DNA of 60,684 bases from Streptomyces albipurpureus (GCF_023701525.1 NZ_JAMQAW010000034.1:1-60684), one strand, 5' to 3'. Positions 1 through 9,029 are shown, counted from the first letter of the stretch. Translations and numbers: made by a program. Notes: generated by a model from the sequence alone, not told the origin.

Positions 1-543
1 TTCGTTCCGAGGGTGCAGGAGTTGGAGCTGAGGGAGTGGGCGGCGCGTGGTCCGGGGAGTTCGAATGTTCATCTGTCGATGGCTGATGGTACGACTCATG
101 CCCATGTTTCGGAGATGCCTCCGGGTTCGTACAAGAACGGTCATCGGCATGGGCCTGACTTCCATATCTTCCCGATGTCCGGGAGTGGGTACTCGCTTTT
201 CTGGTATGAGGGGGAGGAGGGGTTTCGGCGGTTCGACTGGAAGCATGGCAGTGTGTATGCGCCGGCTGACCAGATGTTCCATCAGCACTTCAATACCAGT
301 GCTGGTCCCTCTCGTTATCTTGCCATTGCCTTCGGGAGTATCCGTTACCCGGTGACCCATGAACGGAAGGCGCATTTCGACGAGGTCGACAAGAGCGTCA
401 GGAACGGCGGGTTGCAGATCTCCACCGAGAACGAGGACCCCCGCATCCTCACGATCTTCGCCGAAGAACTCAAGAAGCAGGGCATCCCCCTCGCACCCGA
501 ATTCGCACGCAGATGGGAGCAGACGCAGAAGAAGCCGCACTGA
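1..543 (+). CDS. Cupin-domain protein, 5' end outside the window
   Basis: The frame is open from base 1, so the protein starts upstream; the GTG at 13 need not be the start. The visible 180 codons contain a cupin signature: a His-rich strand (HRHGPDFHIF), a Gly-rich turn (SGSGYSLFW) and a second His pair (MFHQHFN). These would place metal ligands in a beta-barrel as in dioxygenase-like or bicupin proteins. The C-terminal 55 residues are helical and charged. Known cupins span enzymes and binding proteins, so the reaction cannot be read from sequence alone. The stop at 541-543 lies just before a EutA-like remnant, suggesting one former catabolic operon with the downstream importer genes. Confidence 0.8.
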   Translation, partial: FVPRVQELELREWAARGPGSSNVHLSMADGTTHAHVSEMPPGSYKNGHRHGPDFHIFPMSGSGYSLFWYEGEEGFRRFDWKHGSVYAPADQMFHQHFNTSAGPSRYLAIAFGSIRYPVTHERKAHFDEVDKSVRNGGLQISTENEDPRILTIFAEELKKQGIPLAPEFARRWEQTQKKPH

Positions 544-623
544 CCCTTGCGCTGTCCTGGGTACCTGGGCAGCTCGCCCATGTCGCCAATTCCTCTCCCT
601 GGAATGCCGACCAGTTGGAACCC

Positions 624-955
624 CTCACCGTGGGGATCGACATCGGCTCGTCCACCTCGCACCTGATGTTCGCCCGGGTGCACCTGCCCGCCAGGTCCAG
701 GACCTGTCCAGCAGATTCATCGTCGTCGAGCGTGCGGGGCCCTGGCGCTCGCCGGTGCTGTTCACTCCGTACCTGCCGGACGACACCGTCGACGCGGGAA
801 CGCTCGGCGACTTCGTCCGCGGCTGCTACGAACAGGCGGCATCGCGAGGTCCGCCGTCGACAGGCGGCGAACTGGTCCACCCCAGCAGGGTCGTCCCCCT
901 GGTGATCAAGTCGCTGCTCTTCTCTGACGGCGAGCAGGCCGCTCCCGACCTCTGA
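624..955 (+). pseudogene. Remnant of EutA-like reactivating factor (frameshifted, truncated)
   Basis: One frame reads LTVGIDIGSSTSHLMFARVH from 624, the ATPase-type N-terminus typical of EutA, the ethanolamine ammonia-lyase reactivating factor. Between about 686 and 692 the homology jumps to another frame, reading DLSSRFIVVER and then WRSPVLFTPYLPDDT and GDFVRGCYEQA, which continues the same family. That frame stops at 953-955 after about 90 residues, whereas EutA proteins are around 450-500 residues long. The gene therefore has a frameshift and has lost most of its length. The family call is from memory of the EutA N-terminus, not from a search. Confidence 0.7.
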
Positions 956-1126
956 ACCGGCCGTCCGCTGCCCCAGGCCCAACGGAGGGCCCTGTGGCCG
1001 ACAGCCCTAGGCCCTGACCGAAACCAGTCACCAATCCCGATGAGAGGACTTGACCCCGATGGATGATCGCCGAGGAACGGACAGAGCCGAGAACGGTGCG
1101 AGGACCCGGGCAGCGGGTGTACCACG

Positions 1127-2107
1127 ATGACCCTTCTGCTGCGCAACGACGAGGTGTTGGAGCTGATGGACCTCCCGAAGGCGATGGAGGTCATTCGGGA
1201 GACGGCGAACGCCCAGGCCAAGGACGCGGTCGACGCCAAGGCCCCCATGATGCTCCCCATGGCCGACAGCGCGCTGAGGGTTGTTCTCGGAGCCGTCGGC
1301 GAGCCGAGGCGGGCCGGCGCTCGGGTGAATCCCGCGGGCCGGGGCAACGCCAAGACCGTGCCCGCCATCGCCACCGTCTACGACGAGCCGACGGGTGAAC
1401 TGCTGGCGGTGATGTCCTATCCGTTCGGCACACTGCGCATCAGCGCGACGATGGCGCTGGCCACTCAGTTGCTCGCGCCCGCGGATGCCGACACGATCGG
1501 GGTCATCGGCAGCGGACACAACCTACGCGCGGTCCTCGCCGCCGTCGCACGGCAGCGACCGGTCTCCGAGATCCGGGTCTTCAGCCGTAACGCGGCAAGG
1601 CGCTCGGCGTTCGCCGAGGACGTCTCCGCACAGCTCGGCATCTCGGTCAGGGCTGTTGGATCGGCGGCCGTCGCGGTCGGCAACGCCCCCGTCGTGCTCG
1701 TCGGCACGTCGTCCCTCGAACCAGTCCTGCACGCCGATCTGATGAAGGAGAGGGGCTCGCTGCTGCTCAGCTACGGGCACCCGAACGAGATCGATCCATC
1801 GGTGCACAGCGCGAGCGACAAGATTGTTGTCGGCTCGAAGACCCATGAGCGGGGATGGGTCGACCCGTGGCTTCCCGATGATCGCGGGCACCCGCTACTG
1901 AGCCTCACCGAGACCGGCGATCTCCGTTGGGAGAGCGTCGCAGAGCTCGGCGACCTCACCTCAGGCAAGGTGCCAGGCCGGACATCGCAGGACGAACGGA
2001 TCGTCTTCAAGGACTCCGAGGGCGGATTCTGGGATATCGCCCTCGCGTCCGCGATCTACGACAGTGCCCGTATGCGAGGTCTCGGCACCGACTTCACGTT
2101 CGCCTGA
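1127..2107 (+). CDS. Ornithine cyclodeaminase / mu-crystallin family protein
   Basis: 326 residues, the usual length of this family of NAD(P)-dependent imine reductases, amino-acid dehydrogenases and cyclodeaminases. The Rossmann fold is visible around residues 120-150, with IGVIGSGHNLRAVLAA as the dinucleotide-binding loop (GSGH instead of the common GxGxQA). The preceding LRISATMALAT matches the conserved substrate-proximal RTGA segment, but with Ile-Ser replacing Thr-Gly. The substrate is unknown; the family acts on small amino or imino acids. The start is the ATG at 1127; no strong ribosome-binding site is visible. It lies between the EutA remnant and an ABC importer, consistent with catabolism of a small nitrogenous compound. 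Confidence 0.85.
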   Translation: MTLLLRNDEVLELMDLPKAMEVIRETANAQAKDAVDAKAPMMLPMADSALRVVLGAVGEPRRAGARVNPAGRGNAKTVPAIATVYDEPTGELLAVMSYPFGTLRISATMALATQLLAPADADTIGVIGSGHNLRAVLAAVARQRPVSEIRVFSRNAARRSAFAEDVSAQLGISVRAVGSAAVAVGNAPVVLVGTSSLEPVLHADLMKERGSLLLSYGHPNEIDPSVHSASDKIVVGSKTHERGWVDPWLPDDRGHPLLSLTETGDLRWESVAELGDLTSGKVPGRTSQDERIVFKDSEGGFWDIALASAIYDSARMRGLGTDFTFA

Positions 2108-2475
2108 TCCGAGGCGCACAGGGACATCCGCGACGGGGCAACGGCCAGGCCACCCGCGGCCACTGCGCATCTGGAGGGAAGCGACGCCGCTACCCGCGGT
2201 CACTCCAGGGGCCGAACCTCGACCGGTCCGCCCCAGGCCGCAGCGGCGATCGCCGCGCTCATCACGCTTCGCCCTGGTGACAACCGCTGCGCCGGTTAGC
2301 GGCCCCAAGCCGAGCCAGCGCACCCGCAAGCCAGCGCACCCGCAAGCCAGTCAGAAGAACCGGAAACTGACGATCGATGCATAACAATTCGTGAGCATCT
2401 GTCGTAGTGGTGTTAATTCCATAGCCCGCAGCACGTCGAAGCAGACGCTCTCGACAACGGTTGGAAGGACAAGAC
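2108..2475. other. Intergenic leader of the ABC importer operon
   Basis: 368 bases without a convincing gene. It holds the 16-bp tandem repeat described separately and, close to the lipoprotein gene, a more AT-rich stretch (about 2370-2425) that is the likely promoter region. A good ribosome-binding site (GGAAGGA, 2463-2469) precedes the ATG at 2476. Confidence 0.5.
2313..2350 (+). repeat. 16-bp tandem repeat, 2.4 copies
   Basis: The unit AGCCAGCGCACCCGCA occurs at 2313-2328 and 2329-2344, with a partial third copy (AGCCAG) to 2350. It lies upstream of the importer operon. No function can be assigned. Confidence 0.85.
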
Positions 2476-3489
2476 ATGAATGTGTCACCCTCACCACGCG
2501 GTGCGGCCCTCACTCGTGCGTCGAAGACCGAGCGAACCCTCGTCTCGGCGATGGTCAGCGTGGCCCTGCTCGCCCTCAGCGCGTGCGGATCGGACGCGGA
2601 TTCCGGCCAGGACAGACCAGGCAGCAAGCCGAAGGCGAAGTCGATGACCGTCGGCTACCTGCCGCTCGCCGACTATCTGCCGATTTTCGTCGCGGTCGAG
2701 GAGGGATACTTCGCCGCCGAGGGGCTGGACGTGAAAACCAAGCAGATGCCGCCGGGATCGCCCGTCGCGCCGACAGTGGGTGGCTCGTTCGACGTCGGGG
2801 GCATCCCGTGGTCGGCGTACCTGCTCGCCGCTGACGGCAAGGTCCCCCTGACCCCGATCATGGGGGCCACCAGCGGTGTCCCGACCTACGCCTCATTCGT
2901 CGTGCCGAAGTCTTCCACCATCAAGAAGCCGGCTGATCTCGTCGGCAAGACCGCGGCGGTGACCGGAGCCCCGGGCATGTGCAACATGCTGCTGGACACA
3001 ACGCTGGAGAAGCAGGGCTTCAAACGGGACAAAGCCAACACCAAGTACGTACAACTCGCACCCGCTGAGATGAAGCACAGCCTCGACGACGGTGAGGTCG
3101 ACGCCGCCTGTGTGCCGCAGCCGGTGCTCGGCGGGTTGCTGGCCTCGGGCGGCTACCGCATCGTTTTCGACGCGTTCTCCGGCCCGTTCGAGGGATTCCC
3201 CCTGGTCGGATACAACACCCGCACCGCGTACGCCAAGGCGAACCCCGACACGATCGCGGCGTTCCGCCGGGCTGTCGTCAAGGCCACCGAAACCATTGAG
3301 GCCAGACCCGAAGTGGTCACTCGCGTACTCCCCACCTACACGAGCTTCAAGGCCGAGCAGATCAAGAGCCTTGTGCTGCCCGACTTCACCCCCGACATCG
3401 ATCAGAAGGACCTTGAGGAACTGGCGGGCATCATGCGCGACCTGGGTGTTGTGGACCATGAGATCTCCGTGCCGAAGATCGGCAACTGA
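2476..3489 (+). CDS. ABC transporter substrate-binding lipoprotein (NMT1/SsuA-like)
   Basis: 337 residues. The N-terminus has a basic region, a hydrophobic stretch and a lipobox ending LSAC, so the mature protein should be lipid-anchored outside the membrane. The body (MTVGYLPLADYLPIFVA, then FAAEGLDVKT) is typical of the NMT1/THI5-like and SsuA/TauA periplasmic-binding fold that captures organosulfonates, nitrate, pyrimidines or aromatic acids. The ATG at 2476 is chosen over the in-frame TTG at 2461 because GGAAGGA sits 6-7 bases upstream. It is followed by two permeases and an ATPase in a tight operon. The ligand cannot be deduced. Confidence 0.92.
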   Translation: MNVSPSPRGAALTRASKTERTLVSAMVSVALLALSACGSDADSGQDRPGSKPKAKSMTVGYLPLADYLPIFVAVEEGYFAAEGLDVKTKQMPPGSPVAPTVGGSFDVGGIPWSAYLLAADGKVPLTPIMGATSGVPTYASFVVPKSSTIKKPADLVGKTAAVTGAPGMCNMLLDTTLEKQGFKRDKANTKYVQLAPAEMKHSLDDGEVDAACVPQPVLGGLLASGGYRIVFDAFSGPFEGFPLVGYNTRTAYAKANPDTIAAFRRAVVKATETIEARPEVVTRVLPTYTSFKAEQIKSLVLPDFTPDIDQKDLEELAGIMRDLGVVDHEISVPKIGN

Positions 3490-3526
3490 TGCACGGGCCA
3501 TTCCACCGAGACGACCGAGCATCGAA

Positions 3527-4420
3527 ATGGTGACGAGAGTGCCCGATACCAGTTCACACGGCGTCGCCACGGGGACCAGCACCCCCACCTCGGTGGCCGG
3601 GCCCGTCCGCCGGAACGTCGACCGGCAATCCGCGCGACAGAGGGCACGGAAGTCAATGCGCCCGGTCGTACGGGGAGCGGCCGGGGTGGCGATCTTCCTC
3701 GCGATCGCTCAGATCGCAACGTCAGTCGGATGGCTGGGGGACTCGTTCCCCACGATGCTCCAGATCCTCGACGCGGCCTACGGGTTGCTCCGAGACGGCG
3801 AGTTCGCCACTGCCATGGGCTGGACCATGGCGGCGTGGAGCCTCACCATGCTCCTGACGGTCCTGATCGCCGTCCCGCTCGGTATCGCCATCGGCTCCCT
3901 GCCGATCGTCGCCCGGGCCGTCGTGGTTCCGATCGAGATACTGAGGAACCTGCCGGCCGTGGCGCTCATCCCGATCTTCATGCTCGCGGCGGGGACCGAG
4001 ACGAGGATGAAGGTCATCCTCGCGCTGCTGGCGGCTCTGTGGCCGACCCTGCTCAACACGCTGTACGGGACGAAGGACATCGATCCAGTCGGAGTCTCCA
4101 CGGCGAAGAGCTTCCGTATGCCGCGCCGCGCCATCCTGCGCTGGGTGGTGATGCCCAGCATCGCCTCCTTCGTGTTCACCGGCATCCGCATCTCGGCCGG
4201 CCTGGCCCTGGTCGTCGTTGTCGGCGCCGAGTTGGTGGCCGGATCGCCCACGGGCATCGGCTCCTACATCCTCGGTGCCAGCCTGGTCGGCGATACGAGG
4301 CTGGTGCTCGGCGCATCCGTGCTCGCCGGAGTACTCGGAATCGCCATCAACCTGGTTCTGACCCTCGTCGAGAACAGGTTGTTCGCGTGGCGCCACGGAA
4401 TGGACGGGGTATCGCGATGA
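3527..4420 (+). CDS. ABC transporter permease (SsuC/TauC type), first of two
   Basis: 297 residues, with about 40 polar N-terminal residues followed by roughly six hydrophobic segments. The cytoplasmic EAA-type loop is recognisable around VSTAKSFRMPRRAILRWVVM, which contacts the ATPase. The start is the ATG at 3527; the GTG at 3541 is an alternative. The stop codon overlaps the ATG of the second permease (ATGA at 4417-4420), so the two are translationally coupled and probably form a heterodimeric channel. Two different permeases are less usual than a homodimer in this transporter class. Confidence 0.9.
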   Translation: MVTRVPDTSSHGVATGTSTPTSVAGPVRRNVDRQSARQRARKSMRPVVRGAAGVAIFLAIAQIATSVGWLGDSFPTMLQILDAAYGLLRDGEFATAMGWTMAAWSLTMLLTVLIAVPLGIAIGSLPIVARAVVVPIEILRNLPAVALIPIFMLAAGTETRMKVILALLAALWPTLLNTLYGTKDIDPVGVSTAKSFRMPRRAILRWVVMPSIASFVFTGIRISAGLALVVVVGAELVAGSPTGIGSYILGASLVGDTRLVLGASVLAGVLGIAINLVLTLVENRLFAWRHGMDGVSR

Positions 4421-5271
4421 CGACCAGAACCCAAGAGGCCGGCCCAGCGGAATCGCTCGCGCCGGTGAAGCCTCCGACGTACGCCCGGGTGGCCGGGGTC
4501 GCACGCGACCTGGTCGTGCGCTGGGGCGTCCTGGTCGTAGCGGTGGTGGTCTGGCACCAGTTGGCCCGGTCCTCCACCTCCGGTTACTTCCCCGTGCCGA
4601 CCGACATCCTGGATACCACCCGCACACTGTGGTTCTCCGGTCAACCGCCCTTTGTGACGGACCTGTTCACGGAGAACGTCGGCTCAAGTCTTGGCCGTCT
4701 CCTTCAGGGGTGGGCCCTCGCGGTCGTCATCGGGATCGCTGGTGGCGTGCTGATCGGCTCCTCCGCACTGGCCGCGGACATGGTCAGACCGCTGCTCGAC
4801 TTCATGCGCTCGATCCCCAGCCCCGCAGTCCTTCCGGTGTTTCTCGTGCTGCTGGGAATCGGCGACAACATGCGTGTGTCCCTGATCGCCTTCGTGAGCC
4901 TGTGGCCGGTGCTCCTGAACACGGTGGAGGGCGTTCGGACCGTCGACCGGGTCAAGCTGGACACCGCGCGTGTGTTCGGCTTGGGCCGGGTGGCACGACT
5001 ACGTCATGTCGTGTTCCCGGCCGCGAGTCCCAAGATCCTGGCCGGCATGCGGGTGGCACTCTCCTTGGGCCTGAACCTCATGGTCATCAGCGAACTGGTC
5101 GCCGCGAACAACGGCGTCGGCCACTTCGTAGACGCGTCTCAGGACTACTTCAGGATCGTCGACATGTGGTCGGGAATCATCATGATCGTCATCATCGGCA
5201 TCCTGCTCAACCTGTCATTCATGGCGCTGGAGAAACGGCTGCTCCGCTGGCACATCGGAGAAAGGGCGTGA
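4417..5271 (+). CDS. ABC transporter permease, second of two
   Basis: 284 residues with a short polar N-terminus and about six membrane segments of the BPD_transp_1 fold. The EAA-like loop is near LDTARVFGLGRVARLRHVVF, with conserved downstream FPAASPKILAGMRVALSLG. It begins inside the stop codon of the first permease, and its own TGA overlaps the ATG of the ATPase. This confirms a four-gene importer operon (lipoprotein, permease, permease, ATPase). It is clearly diverged from the first permease rather than a recent duplicate. Confidence 0.9.
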   Translation: MTTRTQEAGPAESLAPVKPPTYARVAGVARDLVVRWGVLVVAVVVWHQLARSSTSGYFPVPTDILDTTRTLWFSGQPPFVTDLFTENVGSSLGRLLQGWALAVVIGIAGGVLIGSSALAADMVRPLLDFMRSIPSPAVLPVFLVLLGIGDNMRVSLIAFVSLWPVLLNTVEGVRTVDRVKLDTARVFGLGRVARLRHVVFPAASPKILAGMRVALSLGLNLMVISELVAANNGVGHFVDASQDYFRIVDMWSGIIMIVIIGILLNLSFMALEKRLLRWHIGERA

Positions 5272-6137
5272 TGAGAGTGCGCGAACCCAAGACTGTTCTC
5301 GAAGTGGAGGATCTCCACTATGAGTACCTTCCGGGAAAAGCGGCGATCGACTCGATCAGCTTCAAGATCGGTGAAGGAGAACTCGTCTCGATCGTGGGCC
5401 CGTCCGGCTGCGGCAAGACGACGCTGATGAAGTCCGTCGCGGGTCTGCTGCGTCCGACGAGCGGGACCGTGCGGATGCACGGAGTGGCCGTGTCCCAGGT
5501 CCCCGATGACCTGGCCATGGTGTTCCAGGAATACGAACGCTCGCTCTACCCCTGGCTGACGGTGGCCGAGAACGTCAAGCTGCCGCTGCGCTATGTGAAG
5601 GTCGACAAGGGCCAGCGCGCCAGGCGAGTGGAGAGAGCGCTGGCCGAAGTGGGCCTTTCGCGCGATCACGCCAAGTATCCCTGGCAGTTGTCAGGTGGGA
5701 TGCAGCAGCGGGTGGCGATCGCACGCGCTCTTGCCTATCGGCCGAGTCTGCTGCTGATGGACGAGCCGTTCGCCTCCGTCGACGCGCAGACGCGCGCCGA
5801 ACTCGAAGACCTCGTCGCCGCCGTGCAACGCAACCACGGGGTGACCATCATGCTCATCACCCATGACATCGACGAGGCCGTCTACCTCGGCGATCGCGTG
5901 ATCGTCCTGACCGGCTCACCGAGCCGGACCATGCGGGAGATCGACGTCGATCTCCCTTCCGAGCGCGACCAGATCGAGACCAAGGCGAGCAGGGAGTTCG
6001 TCGCCCTGCGTTCGGAGGTCGCGCACTTGATCCGGCGGGCAACGCGAGGGACAACCGAGACCGTGGAGCCGCCCCCGGAGGGCGCCGCAGCCCCGGAGCC
6101 GACCGCGAAGCCGCGCCAGGAACGGATACTGCCGTGA
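5271..6137 (+). CDS. ABC transporter ATPase (SsuB/TauB-like)
   Basis: 288 residues. It has a Walker A motif (GPSGCGKTT), Q-loop (VFQEYERSLYPW), signature motif (LSGGMQQRVAIARAL), Walker B (LLLMDEPFA) and H-loop (LITHD). The family is usually about 250-270 residues, and the extra length is a Pro/Glu-rich tail after residue 255. It overlaps the upstream permease stop by one base, and its own TGA overlaps the GTG of the next gene, so that next protein of unknown function belongs to the same transcript. Confidence 0.95.
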   Translation: MRVREPKTVLEVEDLHYEYLPGKAAIDSISFKIGEGELVSIVGPSGCGKTTLMKSVAGLLRPTSGTVRMHGVAVSQVPDDLAMVFQEYERSLYPWLTVAENVKLPLRYVKVDKGQRARRVERALAEVGLSRDHAKYPWQLSGGMQQRVAIARALAYRPSLLLMDEPFASVDAQTRAELEDLVAAVQRNHGVTIMLITHDIDEAVYLGDRVIVLTGSPSRTMREIDVDLPSERDQIETKASREFVALRSEVAHLIRRATRGTTETVEPPPEGAAAPEPTAKPRQERILP

Positions 6138-7060
6138 CCCCGAAGCGCAACGACCACTCAGGGCCGAGCCGGCCCGTGGCCGACCCGACCCCCCTTGGCC
6201 ATCGGGTGGTCCAGGTCATCGCGCGGACCGTGGCCGGGCGGGTGTTCGCCATGGACTCGCTGCTCTACGTCAAAGACCCCTCGATCGGTCATGACGACGT
6301 GGTGATCGCGGCGTCCTACTGCGGGGCCGGTACGGTCGCGCACGCGCTCTCCAAGGGCGTCAAAGGTGTGATCGCCCATGACGCCGGTGTGGGCAAGGAG
6401 GCAGCGGGAATCGCGGGTCTTCCCCTCGCCGATCGCTACGGGGTGCCCGCCGCGGCCGTCGCGGGGGAGACCGGGGGAGTCTCCAACGGGTTGTCCCTGG
6501 CCGCGGGGGAGATCGGAAGTGTCAACGCGGCGGCGGCGGCCCTGGGCGTGCGGCCAGGGCAACCAGCGCTACGGGCGGCACAGCTGATGTTGGCGGCCGA
6601 GCGCGGACAGGCCCGTGAGATCGACATCGACCTGGACAACACCATCCACGAGATCGTTGGCACCCGCGGTCACCGAATCCTCGTCGTGCGCACCCTGACC
6701 TCCCTGCCCAAGGACCAGGACTTCAGCTCGGACGTGGTGGTGACCGGTGTGCACTCGGGCGGCACGAAGGCGGCCCTGCTCAAGACCTGGCCGGTGCGGG
6801 GCTGGATAGCCAACGACGCGGGCATGGCCAAGAACCGGTCCGGGATCGCCGGCTTGCGGGACAGCGACGAGATCGGCGTCGCAGCGGCGTCTGTCTCCTG
6901 CTTCAGCGCTCGCATCGACGATGCGATGAGCACGTATCACGAAGGGTTCGTCTCCGCCGCCAACGAAACGGCGCGTGCGATGGGCGTGACCATCGGCATG
7001 AGTGCCGCGTCGGCCGCCGGATTCATGGCCGGGCTCAGAGACCTTTCGGCCGGTCAGTAA
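6134..7060 (+). CDS. Uncharacterised protein with internal two-fold repeat
   Basis: 308 residues; I do not recognise the family with confidence. The two halves align with each other. Residues about 57-150 contain GVKGVIAHDAGVGKEAAGIA followed by YGVPAAAVA, SNG and ALGV. Residues about 198-300 contain PVRGWIANDAGMAKNRSGIA followed by IGVAAASVS, HEG and AMGV. The conserved core is V-G-I-A-H/N-DAG-x-x-K-x-x-x-GIAGL plus a GV-AAA-V strand, suggesting a duplicated alpha/beta domain with a shared active-site loop. There is no signal peptide. The GTG start at 6134 overlaps the ATPase stop, so it is co-translated with the importer and is probably a cytoplasmic enzyme for the imported compound. Confidence 0.8.
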   Translation: MTPKRNDHSGPSRPVADPTPLGHRVVQVIARTVAGRVFAMDSLLYVKDPSIGHDDVVIAASYCGAGTVAHALSKGVKGVIAHDAGVGKEAAGIAGLPLADRYGVPAAAVAGETGGVSNGLSLAAGEIGSVNAAAAALGVRPGQPALRAAQLMLAAERGQAREIDIDLDNTIHEIVGTRGHRILVVRTLTSLPKDQDFSSDVVVTGVHSGGTKAALLKTWPVRGWIANDAGMAKNRSGIAGLRDSDEIGVAAASVSCFSARIDDAMSTYHEGFVSAANETARAMGVTIGMSAASAAGFMAGLRDLSAGQ

Positions 7061-7088
7061 ACCAACGTTCAACCGAACTGAGGACGTC

Positions 7089-8303
7089 ATGAGTACAACT
7101 GCCAGGACCAACCTCCCGAACAACACGCTGTCCCTCGCGGAGCGCGACCGTCGTCATGCACTGGTCCGCAAGTATCTGCGGGCCGCAGGCGCCGAAGCGA
7201 TCATCGCCAGCGGGCACAACGCGTTCTATCTCACCAACGGGATCCCGGGTGAGAACTACGCCGTGCTGACAGCCAACGAGGCGCCGGTGACGTGCTTCGT
7301 CAACGGTCGGCACATCATCGACATCCCGGTTGCGTACCTCCTGGACGCTCAGGAGTGGATCGAGGACATCCGCCCTGCCAGCGACCACATTCACTCCCCG
7401 CGACAGGTGGGCGACACCTCGGAGATCGTCGCCCGCATCAGGGAGCTGGGGCTTGCGAAGGGAGCGAGGGTCGGTGTCGACTCCGGACTGAACCACCTGG
7501 TCGTCGAACAGCTCACGGCGGCCATGCCGGACGTGGAGCTCATCCAACTCGCCGATGTCTTCGCCAGCGCTCGCACAGTGAAGAGCGCCGAAGAACTGGC
7601 CATCATCGAAGAGGCCTGCCGCATCTGGGACAGCGCCGTGCAGACGATCCGCGGATTCGTGCGGCCGGGGATGCCGGGCGCGCAGGTCGTCCAGGAAGGC
7701 ATCCGCGCCATGTGGGCCGAAGGCGCCGATGTGGACACGAGGTTCTATCTGTCGTTCGGCAAGCACGCCTCGCAGAACCCGGCGGTCGCCGAGTTGTGCC
7801 TGTCCCGTCCGATCGAAGCGGGCGACATGCTCACACTGACGTCAATGGCCCGCTACCGCGGCTACATCGGCCACACCGATCAGCAGATCTCGATGGGTGA
7901 GCCCAGCCGACTGCACGCCGACATGTTCGCTTCCATCCTGGAAGTCCGCAGGCATGTGCTGAGTCACGTCAAGCCGGGCGTACTGCACTCGGATCTGGCC
8001 GTGGCCTACCGCGAAGCGGCTGAGCAGACCCCGTTCAAGTTCTCCAAGCACTCCCAGATCCATCAGTTCGGCATGGACGCTCCCGAGTACCCGGGCGGCA
8101 GCCACCGAATCCAGCAGGAGTTCGTGCCAGGCCGGGAGGAGCAGCCGGACTTCGTCCTCGCACCCGGGATGGTCTACTCGATCTCGCCGACCCTCATCTC
8201 TCAGGACGACAGGGATGTGCTCCTCGGCGGCACGGACCTGACGGTCACCGAATCCGGGTACCGAGAGCTCCAGGCCGTTCCCGTCCAACTGCTCGTTGCC
8301 TGA
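7089..8303 (+). CDS. M24 (creatinase/aminopeptidase P) fold protein, metal ligands lost
   Basis: 404 residues with the two-domain creatinase/prolidase layout: an N-terminal creatinase-like domain (to about 150) and a C-terminal pita-bread domain. In metallopeptidases the pita-bread metal site is Asp, Asp, His, Glu, Glu. Here the first Asp position reads GDMLTLTSMARYRGY (Thr/Ser), and the usual PGMVFTIEP segment reads PGMVYSISP (Glu to Ser), although HQFGMD keeps a His. The protein is therefore unlikely to be a classical metallopeptidase. Creatinase is the precedent for metal-free C-N hydrolysis in this fold. ATG at 7089, 28 bases after the preceding gene. Confidence 0.85.
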   Translation: MSTTARTNLPNNTLSLAERDRRHALVRKYLRAAGAEAIIASGHNAFYLTNGIPGENYAVLTANEAPVTCFVNGRHIIDIPVAYLLDAQEWIEDIRPASDHIHSPRQVGDTSEIVARIRELGLAKGARVGVDSGLNHLVVEQLTAAMPDVELIQLADVFASARTVKSAEELAIIEEACRIWDSAVQTIRGFVRPGMPGAQVVQEGIRAMWAEGADVDTRFYLSFGKHASQNPAVAELCLSRPIEAGDMLTLTSMARYRGYIGHTDQQISMGEPSRLHADMFASILEVRRHVLSHVKPGVLHSDLAVAYREAAEQTPFKFSKHSQIHQFGMDAPEYPGGSHRIQQEFVPGREEQPDFVLAPGMVYSISPTLISQDDRDVLLGGTDLTVTESGYRELQAVPVQLLVA

Positions 8304-9029
8304 TCGGAGGGCCCCAGAGCTGGAATCCGGTGTGGCGGTCCGGTCCCCGTGGAGATGGCTCGGTGGCGTCAGCCGTACGCCGCTGCACATGGCGAGGAAC
8401 TCGCCCTGGAGACCGCTGGGATGGACCTTGTCCGCGCGGCCGTCCGCCTCGGGGGCGGTGTCGGGGTCGGTGTCGGGGTCGGTGCCGGTGTCGGTGTCGG
8501 CGAGGACGGCGTCAAACCCCTACCGTACGGGGTGGGCCCGGCGGAAGTCCGCCGGGCCCGAAGCCGTGTTCCTGAACCCTGGGGCAGGTCCGGGGCGGGG
8601 AGGGATATGTCTGTCGAAGCCCGAGACCATGCCGCATGGGAAGACGGAGGGCTGCCAAAGCCGGTGTCGCCGCCAGCCCCTTCCCGCTCTCGTCGCAGGC
8701 CGCGCAGTTCCTGAGGGGGCTCGCGTTCGACATGGTGGCTCTACGTCTGCAACAGGATCGCCGAAGACCCCCAACGCCTGCTCCAGGCACGCATCGACGC
8801 CGCTTCCCAGAACCCATCCCTGCCACCCGCCGCGCCCTCGCCCGTTCCGCGGTTCCGCTTCCCGGTACCACGGTCGGGCAGTCACCGCGCGGGTCGGCCG
8901 GCGGATGAGAGCGAAGCCGCGGCCGTTTGTACCGTCCGGTGCCGCGGGCAGAATTGCCCGTGGTACAGGGATGGCGGTAGAGGCGGGAAACAGTCCCCGG
9001 GTTGCCTGCCCTGACGACTGAGGAGCGGC
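8304..9029. other. Gene-poor stretch with possible decayed coding fragments
   Basis: No intact gene is convincing in these 726 bases. Two short frames look protein-like. One, near 8370-8450, contains HGEELALETAGMDLVRAAV and then runs into a GT-rich simple repeat (about 8451-8510, GGTGTCGGGGTC-like units). The other, near 8738-8830, contains CNRIAEDPQRLLQARIDAAS. Neither has a credible start, a ribosome-binding site or family-length continuation. I read the region as remnants of lost genes separating the importer operon from rutA. Confidence 0.35.

Noticed and set aside
8349..8714. Small frame with a Gly-Val repeat upstream of rutA
   Set aside because: Only about 25 residues look protein-like; the rest is a translated GT-rich simple repeat and then random sequence. 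Kept only as a possible remnant.
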